NCBI GenBank assembly: GCA_964020085.1 | Contig: CAXHUQ010000577.1 | Span: forward strand, 283,001 to 347,000 | Source: Micromussa lordhowensis | Taxonomy: Eukaryota; Cnidaria; Anthozoa; Scleractinia; Lobophylliidae | Direction of reading: 5' to 3' | DNA: 64,000 nucleotides | Part shown: piece by piece, positions 9,601-22,224 of the stretch | How positions within the stretch are numbered: position 1 is the first letter of the stretch | How the letters are laid out: every line of letters begins with the position of its first letter | Notes under the pieces: model-generated | Database searches by the model: none | Seen by the model: the letters and a program-made list of their open reading frames with translations, nothing else | What the model was told of the DNA's origin: nothing | Translations under genes and position numbers: made by a program

Positions 9601-12084
9601 TTGCGCCAGGGTGTTCTTTGTGGCCTTCTTTTGAGGGGAGTTTCCCTTGGTCGCAACTTTGCAGAATTTCAGAAAACGCGCGATGAGGGTGTCCTTGCCA
9701 AATTAACCATAGCTCGGCTTTGCGGGCACTTTGAAAGATGCGGTTTGCAGCAAAATGTTGTGCTAGGATGGCACTTTAAGTGCATTGTAATTAGGAAGTG
9801 ATGGTATTTGCGCCAGGGTTTTTTTTGTGGCCTTCTTTTGAGGGGAGTTTCCCTTGGTCGCAACTTTGCAGAATTTCAGAAAACGCGCGATGAGGGTGTC
9901 CTTGCCAAATTTGCCATAGCACGGCTTTGCGGGCACTTTGAAAGATGCGGTTTGCAGCAAAATGTTGTGCTAGGATGGCACTTTAAGTGCATTGTAATTA
10001 GGAGGTGATGGCATTTGCGCCAGGGTGTTTTTTGTGGCCTTCTTTTGAGGGGAGTTTCCCTTGGTCGCAACTTTGCAGAATTTCAGGAAACGCGCGATGA
10101 GGGTGTCCTTGCCAAATTTGCCATAGCTCGGCTTTGCGGGCACTTTGAAAGATGCGGTTTGCAGCAAAATGTTGTGCTAGGATGGCACTTTAAGTGCATT
10201 GTAATTAGGAGGTGATGGCATTTGCGCCAGGGTGTTTTTTGTGGCCTTCTTTTGAGGGGAGTTTCCCTTGGTCGCAACTTTGCAGAATTTCAGAAAACGC
10301 GCGAGGAGGGTGTCTTTGCCAAATTTGCCATAGCTCGGCTTTCCGGGCACTTTGAAAGATGCGGTTTGCAGCAAAATGTTGTGCTAGGATGGCACTTTAA
10401 GTGCATTGTAATTAGGAGGTGATGGCATTTGCGCCAGGGTGTTTTTTGTGGCCTTCTTTTGAGGGGAGTTTCCCTTGGTCGCAACTTTGCAGAATTTCAG
10501 AAAACGCGCGATGAGGGTGTCCTTGCCAAATTTGCCATAGCTCGGCTTTGCGGGCACTTTGAAAGATGCGGTTTGCAGCAAAATGTTGTGCTAGGATGGC
10601 ACTTTAAGTGCATTGTAATTAGGAGGTGATGGCATTTGCGCCAGGGTGTTCTTTGTGGCCTTCTTTTGAGGGGAGTTTCCCTTGGTCGCAACTTTGCAGA
10701 ATTTCAGAAAACGCGCGATGAGGGTGTCCTTGCCAAATTAACCATAGCTCGGCTTTGCGGGCACTTTGAAAGATGCGGTTTGCAGCAAAATGTTGTGCTA
10801 GGATGGCACTTTAAGTGCATTGTAATTAGGAGGTGATGGCATTTGCGCCAGGGTGTTTTTTGTGGCCTTCTTTCTAGGGGAGTTTCCCTTGGTCGCAACT
10901 TTGCAGAATTTAAGAAAACGCGCGATGAGGGTGTCCTTGCCAAATTTGCCATAGCTCGGCTTTGCGGGCACTTTGAAAGATGCGGTTTGCAGCAAAATGT
11001 TGTGCTAGGATGGCACTTTAAGTGCATTGTAATTAGGAGGTGATGGCATTTGCGCCAGGGTGTTTTTTGTGGCCTTCTTTTGAGGGGAGTTTCCCTTGGT
11101 CGCAACTTTGCAGAATTTAAGAAAACGCGCGATGAGGGTGTCCTTGCCAAATTTGCCATAGCACGGCTTTGCGGGCACTTTGAAAGATGCGGTTTGCAGC
11201 AAAATGTTGTGCTAGGATGGCACTTTAAGTGCATTGTAATTAGGAGGTGATGGCATTTGCGCCAGGGTGTTTTTTGTGGCCTTCTTTTGAGGGGAGTTTC
11301 CCTTGGTCGCAACTTTGCAGAATTTCAGGAAACGCGCGATGAGGGTGTCCTTGCCAAATTTGCCATAGCTCGGCTTTGCGGGCACTTTGAAAGATGCGGT
11401 TTGCAGCAAAATGTTGTGCTAGGATGGCACTTTAAGTGCATTGTAAATAGGAGGTGATGGCATTTGCGCCAGGGTGTTTTTTGTGGCCTTCTTTTGAGGG
11501 GAGTTTCCCTTGGTCGCAACTTTGCAGAATTTCAGGAAACGCGCGATGAGGGTGTCCTTGCCAAATTTGCCATAGCTCGGCTTTGCGGGCACTTTGAAAG
11601 ATGCGGTTTGCAGCAAAATGTTGTGCTAGGATGGCACTTTAAGTGCATTGTAATTAGGAGGTGATGGCATTTGCGCCAGGGTGTTTTTTGTGGCCTTCTT
11701 TTGAGGGGAGTTTCCCTTGGTCGCAACTTTGCAGAATTTCAGAAAACGCGCGAGGAGGGTGTCCTTGCCAAATTTGCCATAGCTCGGCTTTCCGGGCACT
11801 TTGAAAGATGCGGTTTGCAGCAAAATGTTGTGCTAGGATGGCACTTTAAGTGCATTGTAATTAGGAGGTGATGGCATTTGCGCCAGGGTGTTTTTTGTGG
11901 CCTTCTTTTGAGGGGAGTTTCCCTTGGTCGCAACTTTGCAGAATTTCAGAAAACGCGCGATGAGGGTGTCCTTGCCAAATTTGCCATAGCTCGGCTTTGC
12001 GGGCACTTTGAAAGATGCGGTTTGCAGCAAAATGTTGTGCTAGGATGGCACTTTAAGTGCATTGTAATTAGGAGGTGATGGCAT
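9601..12084. repeat. HOR copy 1, 12 monomers (2484 bp)
   Basis: It begins with a GTGTTCTTTG/AATTAACC unit whose end carries GGAAGTGATGG, followed by the GGGTTTTTTTTG unit at 9808. Then come CAGGAAACG (10015), AGGAGGG/TTTCCGGG (10222), a consensus unit, a second AATTAACC unit (10636), the TTTCTAGGGG unit (10843), an AATTTAAG unit (11050), two CAGGAAACG units, another AGGAGGG/TTTCCGGG unit (11671) and a consensus unit. The same marker order restarts at 12085. Confidence 0.88.
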
Positions 12085-14773
12085 TTGCGCCAGGGTGTTC
12101 TTTGTGGCCTTCTTTTGAGGGGAGTTTCCCTTGGTCGCAACTTTGCAGAATTTCAGAAAACGCGCGATGAGGGTGTCCTTGCCAAATTAACCATAGCTCG
12201 GCTTTGCGGGCACTTTGAAAGATGCGGTTTGCAGCAAAATGTTGTGCTAGGATGGCACTTTAAGTGCATTGTAATTAGGAAGTGATGGTATTTGCGCCAG
12301 GGTTTTTTTTGTGGCCTTCTTTTGAGGGGAGTTTCCCTTGGTCGCAACTTTGCAGAATTTCAGAAAACGCGCGATGAGGGTGTCCTTGCCAAATTTGCCA
12401 TAGCACGGCTTTGCGGGCACTTTGAAAGATGCGGTTTGCAGCAAAATGTTGTGCTAGGATGGCACTTTAAGTGCATTGTAATTAGGAGGTGATGGCATTT
12501 GCGCCAGGGTGTTTTTTGTGGCCTTCTTTTGAGGGGAGTTTCCCTTGGTCGCAACTTTGCAGAATTTCAGGAAACGCGCGATGAGGGTGTCCTTGCCAAA
12601 TTTGCCATAGCTCGGCTTTGCGGGCACTTTGAAAGATGCGGTTTGCAGCAAAATGTTGTGCTAGGATGGCACTTTAAGTGCATTGTAATTAGGAGGTGAT
12701 GGCATTTGCGCCAGGGTGTTTTTTGTGGCCTTCTTTTGAGGGGAGTTTCCCTTGGTCGCAACTTTGCAGAATTTCAGAAAACGCGCGAGGAGGGTGTCTT
12801 TGCCAAATTTGCCATAGCTCGGCTTTCCGGGCACTTTGAAAGATGCGGTTTGCAGCAAAATGTTGTGCTAGGATGGCACTTTAAGTGCATTGTAATTAGG
12901 AGGTGATGGCATTTGCGCCAGGGTGTTTTTTGTGGCCTTCTTTTGAGGGGAGTTTCCCTTGGTCGCAACTTTGCAGAATTTCAGAAAACGCGCGATGAGG
13001 GTGTCCTTGCCAAATTAACCATAGCTCGGCTTTGCGGGCACTTTGAAAGATGCGGTTTGCAGCAAAATGTTGTGCTAGGATGGCACTTTAAGTGCATTGT
13101 AATTAGGAGGTGATGGCATTTGCGCCAGGGTGTTTTTTGTGGCCTTCTTTCTAGGCGAGTTTCCCTTGGTCGCAACTTTGCAGAATTTAAGAAAACGCGC
13201 GATGAGGGTGTCCTTGCCAAATTTGCCATAGCTCGGCTTTGCGGGCACTTTGAAAGATGCGGTTTGCAGCAAAATGTTGTGCTAGGATGGCACTTTAAGT
13301 GCATTGTAATTAGGAGGTGATGGCATTTGCGCCAGGGTGTTTTTTGTGGCCTTCTTTTGAGGGGAGTTTCCCTTGGTCGCAACTTTGCAGAATTTAAGAA
13401 AACGCGCGATGAGGGTGTCCTTGCCAAATTTGCTATAGCACGGCTTTGCGGGCACTTTGAAAGATGCGGTTTGCAGCAAAATGTTGTGCTAGGATGGCAC
13501 TTTAAGTGCATTGTAATTAGGAGGTGATGGCATTTGCGCCAGGGTGTTTTTTGTGGCCTTCTTTTGAGGGGAGTTTCCCTTGGTCGCAACTTTGCAGAAT
13601 TTCAGGAAACGCGCGATGAGGGTGTCCTTGCCAAATTTGCCATAGCTCGGCTTTGCGGGCACTTTGAAAGATGCGGTTTGCAGCAAAATGTTGTGCTAGG
13701 ATGGCACTTTAAGTGCATTGTAATTAAAGGTGATGGCATTTGCGCCAGGGTGTTTTTTGTGGCCTTCTTTTGAGGGGAGTTTCCCTTGGTCGCAACTTTG
13801 CAGAATTTCAGAAAACGCGCGATGAGGGTGTCCTTGCCAAATTTGCCGTAGCTCGGCTTTGCGGGCACTTTGAAAGATGCGGTTTGCAGCAAAATGTTGT
13901 GCTAGGATGGCACTTTAAGTGCATTGTAATTAGGAGGTGATGGCATTTGCGCCAGGGTTTTTTTTGTGGCCTTCTTTTGAGGGGAGTTTCCTTGGTCGCA
14001 ACTTTGCAGAATTTCAGAAAACGCGCGATGAGGGTGTCCTTGCCAAATTTGCCATAGCTCGGCTTTGCGGGCACTTTGAAAGATGCGGTTTGCAGCAAAA
14101 TGTTGTGCTAGGATGGCACTTTAAGTGCATTGTAATTAGGAGGTGATGGCATTTGCGCCAGGGTGTTTTTTGTGGCCTTCTTTTGAGGGGAGTTTCCCTT
14201 GGTCGCAACTTTGCAGAATTTCAGGAAACGCGCGATGAGGGTGTCCTTGCCAAATTTGCCATAGCTCGGCTTTGCGGGCATTTTGAAAGATGCGGTTTGC
14301 AGCAAAATGTTGTGCTAGGATGGCACTTTAAGTGCATTGTACTTAGGAGGTGATGGCATTTGCGCCAGGGTGTTTTTTGTGGCCTTCTTTTGAGGGGAGT
14401 TTCCCTTGGTCGCAACTTTGCAGAATTTCAGAAAACGCGCGAGGAGGGTGTCCTTGCCAAATTTGCCATAGCTCGGCTTTGCGGGCACTTTGAAAGATGC
14501 GGTTTGCAGCAAAATGTTGTGCTAGGATGGCACTTTAAGTGCATTGTAATTAGGAGGTGATGGCATTTGCGCCAGGGTGTTTTTTGTGGCCTTCTTTTGA
14601 GGGGAGTTTCCCTTGGTCGCAACTTTGCAGAATTTCAGAAAACGCGCGATGAGGGTGTCCTTGCCAAATTTGCCATAGCTCGGCTTTGCGGGCACTTTGA
14701 AAGATGCGGTTTGCAGCAAAATGTTGTGCTAGGATGGCACTTTAAGTGCATTGTAATTAGGAGGTGATGGCAT
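12085..14773. repeat. HOR copy 2, 13 monomers (2689 bp)
   Basis: It opens like copy 1 but contains two 206-bp units (short ATTAAAGG junction near 13725; CCC to CC near 13990), giving 13 x 207 - 2. The unit at 12913 joins a consensus left part to an AATTAACC right part, as expected if one unit was lost by exchange between neighbours. The unit at 14360 has the left-hand marker AGGAGGG but not its usual right-hand partner TTTCCGGG, a second mosaic. The copy pairs closely with 24914-27602. Confidence 0.85.
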
Positions 14774-15997
14774 TTGCGCCAGGGTGTTCTTTGTGGCCTT
14801 CTTTTGAGGGGAGTTTCCCTTGGTCGCAACTTTGCAGAATTTCAGAAAACGCGCGATGAGGGTGTCCTTGCCAAATTAACCATAGCTCGGCTTTGCGGGC
14901 ACTTTGAAAGATGCGGTTTGCAGCAAAATGTTGTGCTAGGATGGCACTTTAAGTGCATTGTAATTAGGAGGTGATGGTATTTGCGCCAGGGTGTTTTTTG
15001 TGGCCTTCTTTTGAGGGGAGTTTCCCTTGGTCGCAACTTTGCAGAATTTCAGAAAACGCGCGATGAGGGTGTCCTTGCCAAATTTGCCATAGCTCGGCTT
15101 TGCGGGCACTTTGAAAGATGCGGTTTGCAGCAAAATGTTGTGCTAGGATGGCACTTTAAGTGCATTGTAATTAGGAGGTGATGGCATTTGCGCCAGGGTG
15201 TTTTTTGTGGCCTTCTTTTGAGGGGAGTTTCCTTGGTCGCAACTTTGCGGAATTTCAGAAAACGCGCGATGAGGGTGTCCTTGCCAAATTTTTCATAGCT
15301 CGGCTTTGCGGGCACTTTGAAAGATGCGGTTTGCAGCAAAATGTTGTGCTAGGATGGCACTTTAAGTGCATTGTAATTAGGAGGTGATGGCATTTGCGCC
15401 AGGGTGTTTTTTGTAGCCTTCTTTTGAGGGGAGTTTCCCTTGGTCGCAACTTTGCAGAATTTCAGAAAACGCGCGATGAGGGTGTCCTTGCCAAATTTGC
15501 CATAGCTCGGCTTTGCGGGCACTTTGAAAGATGCGGTTTGCAGCAAAATGTTGTGCTAGGATGGCACTTTAAGTGCATTGTAATTAGGAGGTGATGGCAT
15601 TTGCGCCAGGGTGTTTTTTGTGGCTTTCTTTTGAGGGGAGTTTCCCTTGGTCGCAACTTTGCAGAATTTCAGAAAACGCGCGATGAGGGTGTCCTTGCCA
15701 AATTTGCCATAGCTCGGCTTTGCGGGCACTTTGAAAGATGCGGTTTGCAGCAAAATGTTGTGCTAGGATGGCACTTTAAGTGCATTGTAATTAGGAGGTG
15801 ATGGCATTTGCGCCAGGGTGTTTTTTGTGGCCTTCTTTTGAGGGGAGTTTCCCTTGGTCGCAACTTTGCAGAATTTCAGAAAACGCGCGATGAGGGTGTC
15901 CTTGCCAAATTTGCCATAGCTCGGCTTTGCGGGCACTTTGAAAGATGCGGTTTGCAGCAAAATGTTGTGCTAGGATGGCACTTTAAGTGCATTGTAA

Positions 15998-17670
15998 TCA
16001 GGAGGTGATGGCATTTGCGCCAGGGTGTTTTTTGTGGCCTTCTTTTGAGGGGAGTTTCCCTTGGTCGCAACTTTGCAGAATTTCAGAAAACGCGCGATGA
16101 GGGTGTCCTTGCCAAATTTGCCATAGCTCGGCTTTGCGGGCACTTTGAAAGATGCGGTTTGCAGCAAAATGTTGTGCTAGGATGGCACTTTAAGTGCATT
16201 GTAATTAGGAGGTGATGGCATTTGCGCCAGGGTGTTTTTTGTGGCCTTCTTTTAAGGGGAGTTTCCCTTGGTCGCAAATTTGCAGAATTTCAGAAAACGC
16301 GCGATGAGGGTGTCCTTGCCAAATTTGCCATAGCTCGGCTTTGCGGGCACTTTGAAAGATGCGGTTTGCAGCAAAATGTTGTGCTAGGATGGCACTTTAA
16401 GTGCATTGTAATTAGGAGGTGATGGCATTTGCGCCAGGGTGTTTTTTGTGGCCTTCTTTTGAGGGGAGTTTCCCTTGGTCGCAACTTTGCAGAATTTCAG
16501 AAAACGCGCGATGAGGGTGTCCTTGCCAAATTTGCCATAGCTCGGCTTTGCGGGCACTTTGAAAGATGCGGTTTGCAGCAAAATGTTGTGCTAGGATGGC
16601 ACTTTAAGTGCATTGTAATTAGGAGGTGATGGCATTTGCGCCAGGGTGTTTTTTGTGGCCTTCTTTTGAGGGGAGTTTCCCTTGGTCGCAACTTTGCAGA
16701 ATTTCAGAAAACGCGCGATGAGGGTGTCCTTGCCAAATTTGCCATAGCTCGGCTTTGCGGGCACTTTGAAAGATGCGGTTTGCAGCAAAATGTTGTGATA
16801 GGATGGCACTTTAAGTGCATTGTAATTTGGAGGTGATGGCATTTGCGCCAGGGTGTTTTTTGTGGCCTTCTTTTGAGGGGAGTTTCCCTTGGTCGCAACT
16901 TTGCAGAATTTCAGAAAACGCGCGATGAGGGTGTCCTTGCCAAATTAACCATAGCTCGGCTTTGCGGGCACTTTGAAAGATGCGGTTTGCAGCAAAATGT
17001 TGTGCTAGGATGGCACTTTAAGTGCATTGTAATTAGGAGGTGATGGTATTTGCGCCAGGGTGTTTTTTGTGGCCTTCTTTTGAGGGGAGTTTCCCTTGGT
17101 CGCAACTTTGCAGAATTTAAGAAAACGCGCGATGAGGGTGTCCTTGCCAAATTTGCCATAGCTCGGCTTTGCGGGCACTTTGAAAGATGCGGTTTGCAGC
17201 AAAATGTTGTGATAGGATGGCACTTTAAGTGCATTGTAATTAGGAGGTGATGGCGTTTGCGCCAGGGTGTTTTTTGTGGCCTTCTTTTGAGGGGAGTTTC
17301 CCTTGGTCGCAACTTTGCAGAATTTCAGAAAACGCGCGATGAGGGTGTCCTTGCCAAATTTGCCATAGCTCGGCTTTGCGGGCACTTTGAAAGATGCGGT
17401 TTGCAGCAAAATGTTGTGCTAGGATGGCACTTTAAGTGCATTGTAATTGGGAGGTGATGGCATTTGCGCCAGGGTGTTTTTTGTGGCCTTCTTTTGAGGG
17501 GAGTTTCCCTTGGTCGCAACTTTGCAGAATTTCAGAAAACGCGCGATGAGCGTGTCCTTGCCAAATTTGCCATAGCACGGCTTTGCGGGCACTTTGAAAG
17601 ATGCGGTTTGCAGCAAAATGTTGTGCTAGGATGGCACTTTAAGTCCATTGTAATTAGGAGGTGATGGCAT
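15998..17670. repeat. Segment duplicated from 6.7-9.0 kb (copy 2)
   Basis: It repeats the ordered markers of 6686-8979: AATCAGG at about 15998, TTTTAAGG/CGCAAATTTG at about 16255-16280, AATTTGG at about 16827, AATTAACC unit 16843, TTTAAG/GTGATAGG unit 17050, GTGATGGCG at about 17255 and GAGCGTG unit 17464. It is three monomers shorter than its partner. The unit at 16636 combines GTGATAGG with AATTTGG, which in copy 1 belong to two different units (8359 and 7945), so a deletion or conversion joined them. Confidence 0.85.
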
Positions 17671-19740
17671 TTGCGCCAGGGTGTTTTTTGTGGCCTTCTT
17701 TTGAGGGGAGTTTCCCTTGGTCGCAACTTTGCAGAATTTCAGGAAACGCGCGATGAGGGTGTCCTTGCCAAATTTGCCATAGCTCGGCTTTGCGGGCACT
17801 TTGAAAGATGCGGTTTGCAGCAAAATGTTGTGCTAGGATGGCACTTTAAGTGCATTGTAATTAAGAGGTGATGGCATTTGCGCCAGGGTGTTTTTTGTGG
17901 CCTTCTTTTGAGGGGAGTTTCCCTTGGTCGCAACTTTGCAGAATTTCAGAAAACGCGCGAGGAGGGTGTCCTTGCCAAATTTGCCATAGCTCGGCTTTCC
18001 GGGCACTTTGAAAGATGCGGTTTGCAGCAAAATGTTGTGCTAGGATGGCACTTTAAGTGCATTGTAATTAGGAGGTGATGGCATTTGCGCCAGGGTGTTT
18101 TTTGTGGCCTTCTTTTGAGGGGAGTTTCCCTTGGTCGCAACTTTGCAGAATTTCAGAAAACGCGCGATGAGGGTGTCCTTGCCAAATTTGCCATAGCTCG
18201 GCTTTGCGGGCACTTTGAAAGATGCGGTTTGCAGCAAAATGTTGTGCTAGGATGGCACTTTAAGTGCATTGTAATTAGGAGGTGATGGCATTTGCGCCAG
18301 GGTGTTCTTTGTGGCCTTCTTTTGAGGGGAGTTTCCCTTGGTCGCAACTTTGCAGAATTTCAGAAAACGCGCGATGAGGGTGTCCTTGCCAAATTTGCCA
18401 TAGCTCGGCTTTGCGGGCACTTTGAAAGATGCGGTTTGCAGCAAAATGTTGTGATAGGATGGCACTTTAAGTGCATTGTAATTAGGAGGTGATGGCGTTT
18501 GCGCCAGGGTGTTTTTTGTGGCCTTCTTTTGAGGGGAGTTTCCCTTGGTCGCAACTTTGCAGAATTTCAGAAAACGCGCGATGAGGGTGTCCTTGCCAAA
18601 TTTGCCATAGCTCGGCTTTGCGGGCACTTTGAAAGATGCGGTTTGCAGCAAAATGTTGTGCTAGGATGGCACTTTAAGTGCATTGTAATTGGGAGGTGAT
18701 GGCATTTGCGCCAGGGTGTTTTTTGTGGCCTTCTTTTGAGGGGAGTTTCCCTTGGTCGCAACTTTGCAGAATTTCAGAAAACGCGCGATGAGCGTGTCCT
18801 TGCCAAATTTGCCAGAGCACGGCTTTGCGGGCACTTTGAAAGATGCGGTTTGCAGCAAAATGTTGTGCTAGGATGGCACTTTAAGTCCATTGTAATTAGG
18901 AGGTGATGGCATTTGCGCCAGGGTGTTTTTTGTGGCCTTCTTTTGAGGGGAGTTTCCCTTGGTCGCAACTTTGCAGAATTTCAGGAAACGCGCGATGAGG
19001 GTGTCCTTGCCAAATTTGCCATAGCTCGGCTTTGCGGGCACTTTGAAAGATGCGGTTTGCAGCAAAATGTTGTGCTAGGATGGCACTTTAAGTGCATTGT
19101 AATTAAGAGGTGATGGCATTTGCGCCAGGGTGTTTTTTGTGGCCTTCTTTTGAGGGGAGTTTCCCTTGGTCGCAACTTTGCAGAATTTCAGAAAACGCGC
19201 GAGGAGGGTGTCCTTGCCAAATTTGCCATAGCTCGGCTTTCCGGGCACTTTGAAAGATGCGGTTTGCAGCAAAATGTTGTGCTAGGATGGCACTTTAAGT
19301 GCATTGTAATTAGGAGGTGATGGCATTTGCGCCAGGGTGTTTTTTGTGGCCTTCTTTTGAGGGGAGTTTCCCTTGGTCGCAACTTTGCAGAATTTCAGAA
19401 AACGCGCGATGAGGGTGTCCTTGCCAAATTTGCCATAGCTCGGCTTTGCGGGCACTTTGAAAGATGCGGTTTGCAGCAAAATGTTGTGCTAGGATGGCAC
19501 TTTAAGTGCATTGTAATTAGGAGGTGATGGCATTTGCGCCAGGGTGTTCTTTGTGGCCTTCTTTTGAGGGGAGTTTCCCTTGGTCGCAACTTTGCAGAAT
19601 TTCAGAAAACGCGCGATGAGGGTGTCCTTGCCAAATTAACCATAGCTCGGCTTTGCGGGCACTTTGAAAGATGCGGTTTGCAGCAAAATGTTGTGCTAGG
19701 ATGGCACTTTAAGTGCATTGTAATTAGGAAGTGATGGTAT
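17257..19740. repeat. 1242-bp (6-monomer) tandem duplication
   Basis: Copies at 17257-18498 and 18499-19740 share, at exactly 1242-bp spacing, AATTGGGAGG (about 17447/18689), GAGCGTG (units 17464/18706), AAGTCCATTG (about 17641/18883), CAGGAAACG with AATTAAGAGG (units 17671/18913), AGGAGGG/TTTCCGGG (17878/19120) and GTGTTCTTTG (18292/19534). The copies differ in the last unit: 18292 has consensus AATTTGCC and GTGATAGG, while 19534 has AATTAACC. Confidence 0.88.
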
Positions 19741-22224
19741 TTGCGCCAGGGTTTTTTTTGTGGCCTTCTTTTGAGGGGAGTTTCCCTTGGTCGCAACTTT
19801 GCAGAATTTCAGAAAACGCGCGATGAGGGTGTCATTGCCAAATTTGCCATAGCACGGCTTTGCGGGCACTTTGAAAGATGCGGTTTGCAGCAAAATGTTG
19901 TGCTAGGATGGCACTTTAAGTGCATTGTAATTAGGAGGTGATGGCATTTGCGCCAGGGTGTTTTTTGTGGCCTTCTTTTGAGGGGAGTTTCCCTTGGTCG
20001 CAACTTTGCAGAATTTCAGGAAACGCGCGATGAGGGTGTCCTTGCCAAATTTGCCATAGCTCGGCTTTGCGGGCACTTTGAAAGATGCGGTTTGCAGCAA
20101 AATGTTGTGCTAGGATGGCACTTTAAGTGCATTGTAATTAGGAGGTGATGGCATTTGCGCCAGGGTGTTTTTTGTGGCCTTCTTTTGAGGGGAGTTTCCC
20201 TTGGTCGCAACTTTGCAAAATTTCAGAAAACGCGCGAGGAGGGTGTCTTTGCCAAATTTGCCATAGCTCGGCTTTCCGGGCACTTTGAAAGATGCGGTTT
20301 GCAGCAAAATGTTGTGCTAGGATGGCACTTTAAGTGCATTGTAATTAGGAGGTGATGGCATTTGCGCCAGGGTGTTTTTTGTGGCCTTCTTTTGAGGGGA
20401 GTTTCCCTTGGTCGCAACTTTGCAGAATTTCAGAAAACGCGCGATGAGGGTGTCCTTGCCAAATTTGCCATAGCTCGGCTTTGCGGGCACTTTGAAAGAT
20501 GCGGTTTGCAGCAAAATGTTGTGCTAGGATGGCACTTTAAGTGCATTGTAATTAGGAGGTGATGGCATTTGCGCCAGGGTGTTCTTTGTGGCCTTCTTTT
20601 GAGGGGAGTTTCCCTTGGTCGCAACTTTGCAGAATTTCAGAAAACGCGCGATGAGGGTGTCCTTGCCAAATTAACCATAGCTCGGCTTTGCGGGCACTTT
20701 GAAAGATGCGGTTTGCAGCAAAATGTTGTGCTAGGATGGCACTTTAAGTGCATTGTAATTAGGAGGTGATGGCATTTGCGCCAGGGTGTTTTTTGTGGCC
20801 TTCTTTCTAGGGGAGTTTCCCTTGGTCGCAACTTTGCAGAATTTAAGAAAACGCGCGATGAGGGTGTCCTTGCCAAATTTGCCATAGCTCGGCTTTGCGG
20901 GCACTTTGAAAGATGCGGTTTGCAGCAAAATGTTGTGCTAGGATGGCACTTTAAGTGCATTGTAATTAGGAGGTGATGGCATTTGCGCCAGGGTGTTTTT
21001 TGTGGCCTTCTTTTGAGGGGAGTTTCCCTTGGTCGCAACTTTGCAGAATTTAAGAAAACGCGCGATGAGGGTGTCCTTGCCAAATTTGCTATAGCACGGC
21101 TTTGCTGGCACTTTGAAAGATGCGGTTTGCAGCAAAATGTTGTGCTAGGATGGCACTTTAAGTGCATTGTAATTAGGAGGTGATGGCATTTGCGCCAGGG
21201 TGTTTTTTGTGGCCTTCTTTTGAGGGGAGTTTCCCTTGGTCGCAACTTTGCAGAATTTCAGGAAACGCGCGATGAGGGTGTCCTTGCCAAATTTGCCATA
21301 GCTCGGCTTTGCGGGCACTTTGAAAGATGCGGTTTGCAGCAAAATGTTGTGCTAGGATGGCACTTTAAGTGCATTGTAATTAGGAGGTGATGGCATTTGC
21401 GCCAGGGTGTTTTTTGTGGCCTTCTTTTGAGGGGAGTTTCCCTTGGTCGCAACTTTGCAGAATTTCAGGAAACGCGCGATGAGGGTGTCCTTGCCAAATT
21501 TGCCATAGCTCGGCTTTGCGGGCACTTTGAAAGATGCGGTTTGCAGCAAAATGTTGTGCTAGGATGGCACTTTAAGTGCATTGTAATTAGGAGGTGATGG
21601 CATTTGCGCCAGGGTGTTTTTTGTGGCCTTCTTTTGAGGGGAGTTTCCCTTGGTCGCAACTTTGCAGAATTTCAGGAAACGCGCGATGAGGGTGTCCTTG
21701 CCAAATTTGCCATAGCTCGGCTTTGCGGGCACTTTGAAAGATGCGGTTTGCAGCAAAATGTTGTGCTAGGATGGCACTTTAAGTGCATTGTAATTAGGAG
21801 GTGATGGCATTTGCGCCAGGGTGTTTTTTGTGGCCTTCTTTTGAGGGGAGTTTCCCTTGGTCGCAACTTTGCAGAATTTCAGAAAACGCGCGAGGAGGGT
21901 GTCCTTGCCAAATTTGCCATAGCTCGGCTTTCCGGGCACTTTGAAAGATGCGGTTTGCAGCAAAATGTTGTGCTAGGATGGCACTTTAAGTGCATTGTAA
22001 TTAGGAGGTGATGGCATTTGCGCCAGGGTGTTTTTTGTGGCCTTCTTTTGAGGGGAGTTTCCCTTGGTCGCAACTTTGCAGAATTTCAGAAAACGCGCGA
22101 TGAGGGTGTCCTTGCCAAATTTGCCATAGCTCGGTTTTGCGGGCACTTTGAAAGATGCGGTTTGCAGCAAAATGTTGTGCTAGGATGGCACTTTAAGTGC
22201 ATTGTAATTAGGAGGTGATGGCAT
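19534..22224. repeat. HOR copy 3, 13 monomers (2691 bp)
   Basis: The marker order matches copy 1, but three CAGGAAACG units stand in a row (21190, 21397 and 21604) where copy 1 has two. This one-unit expansion accounts for the change from 12 to 13 monomers. Private changes include GTCATTGCC near 19832 and TTGCTGGCAC near 21110. Confidence 0.88.
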
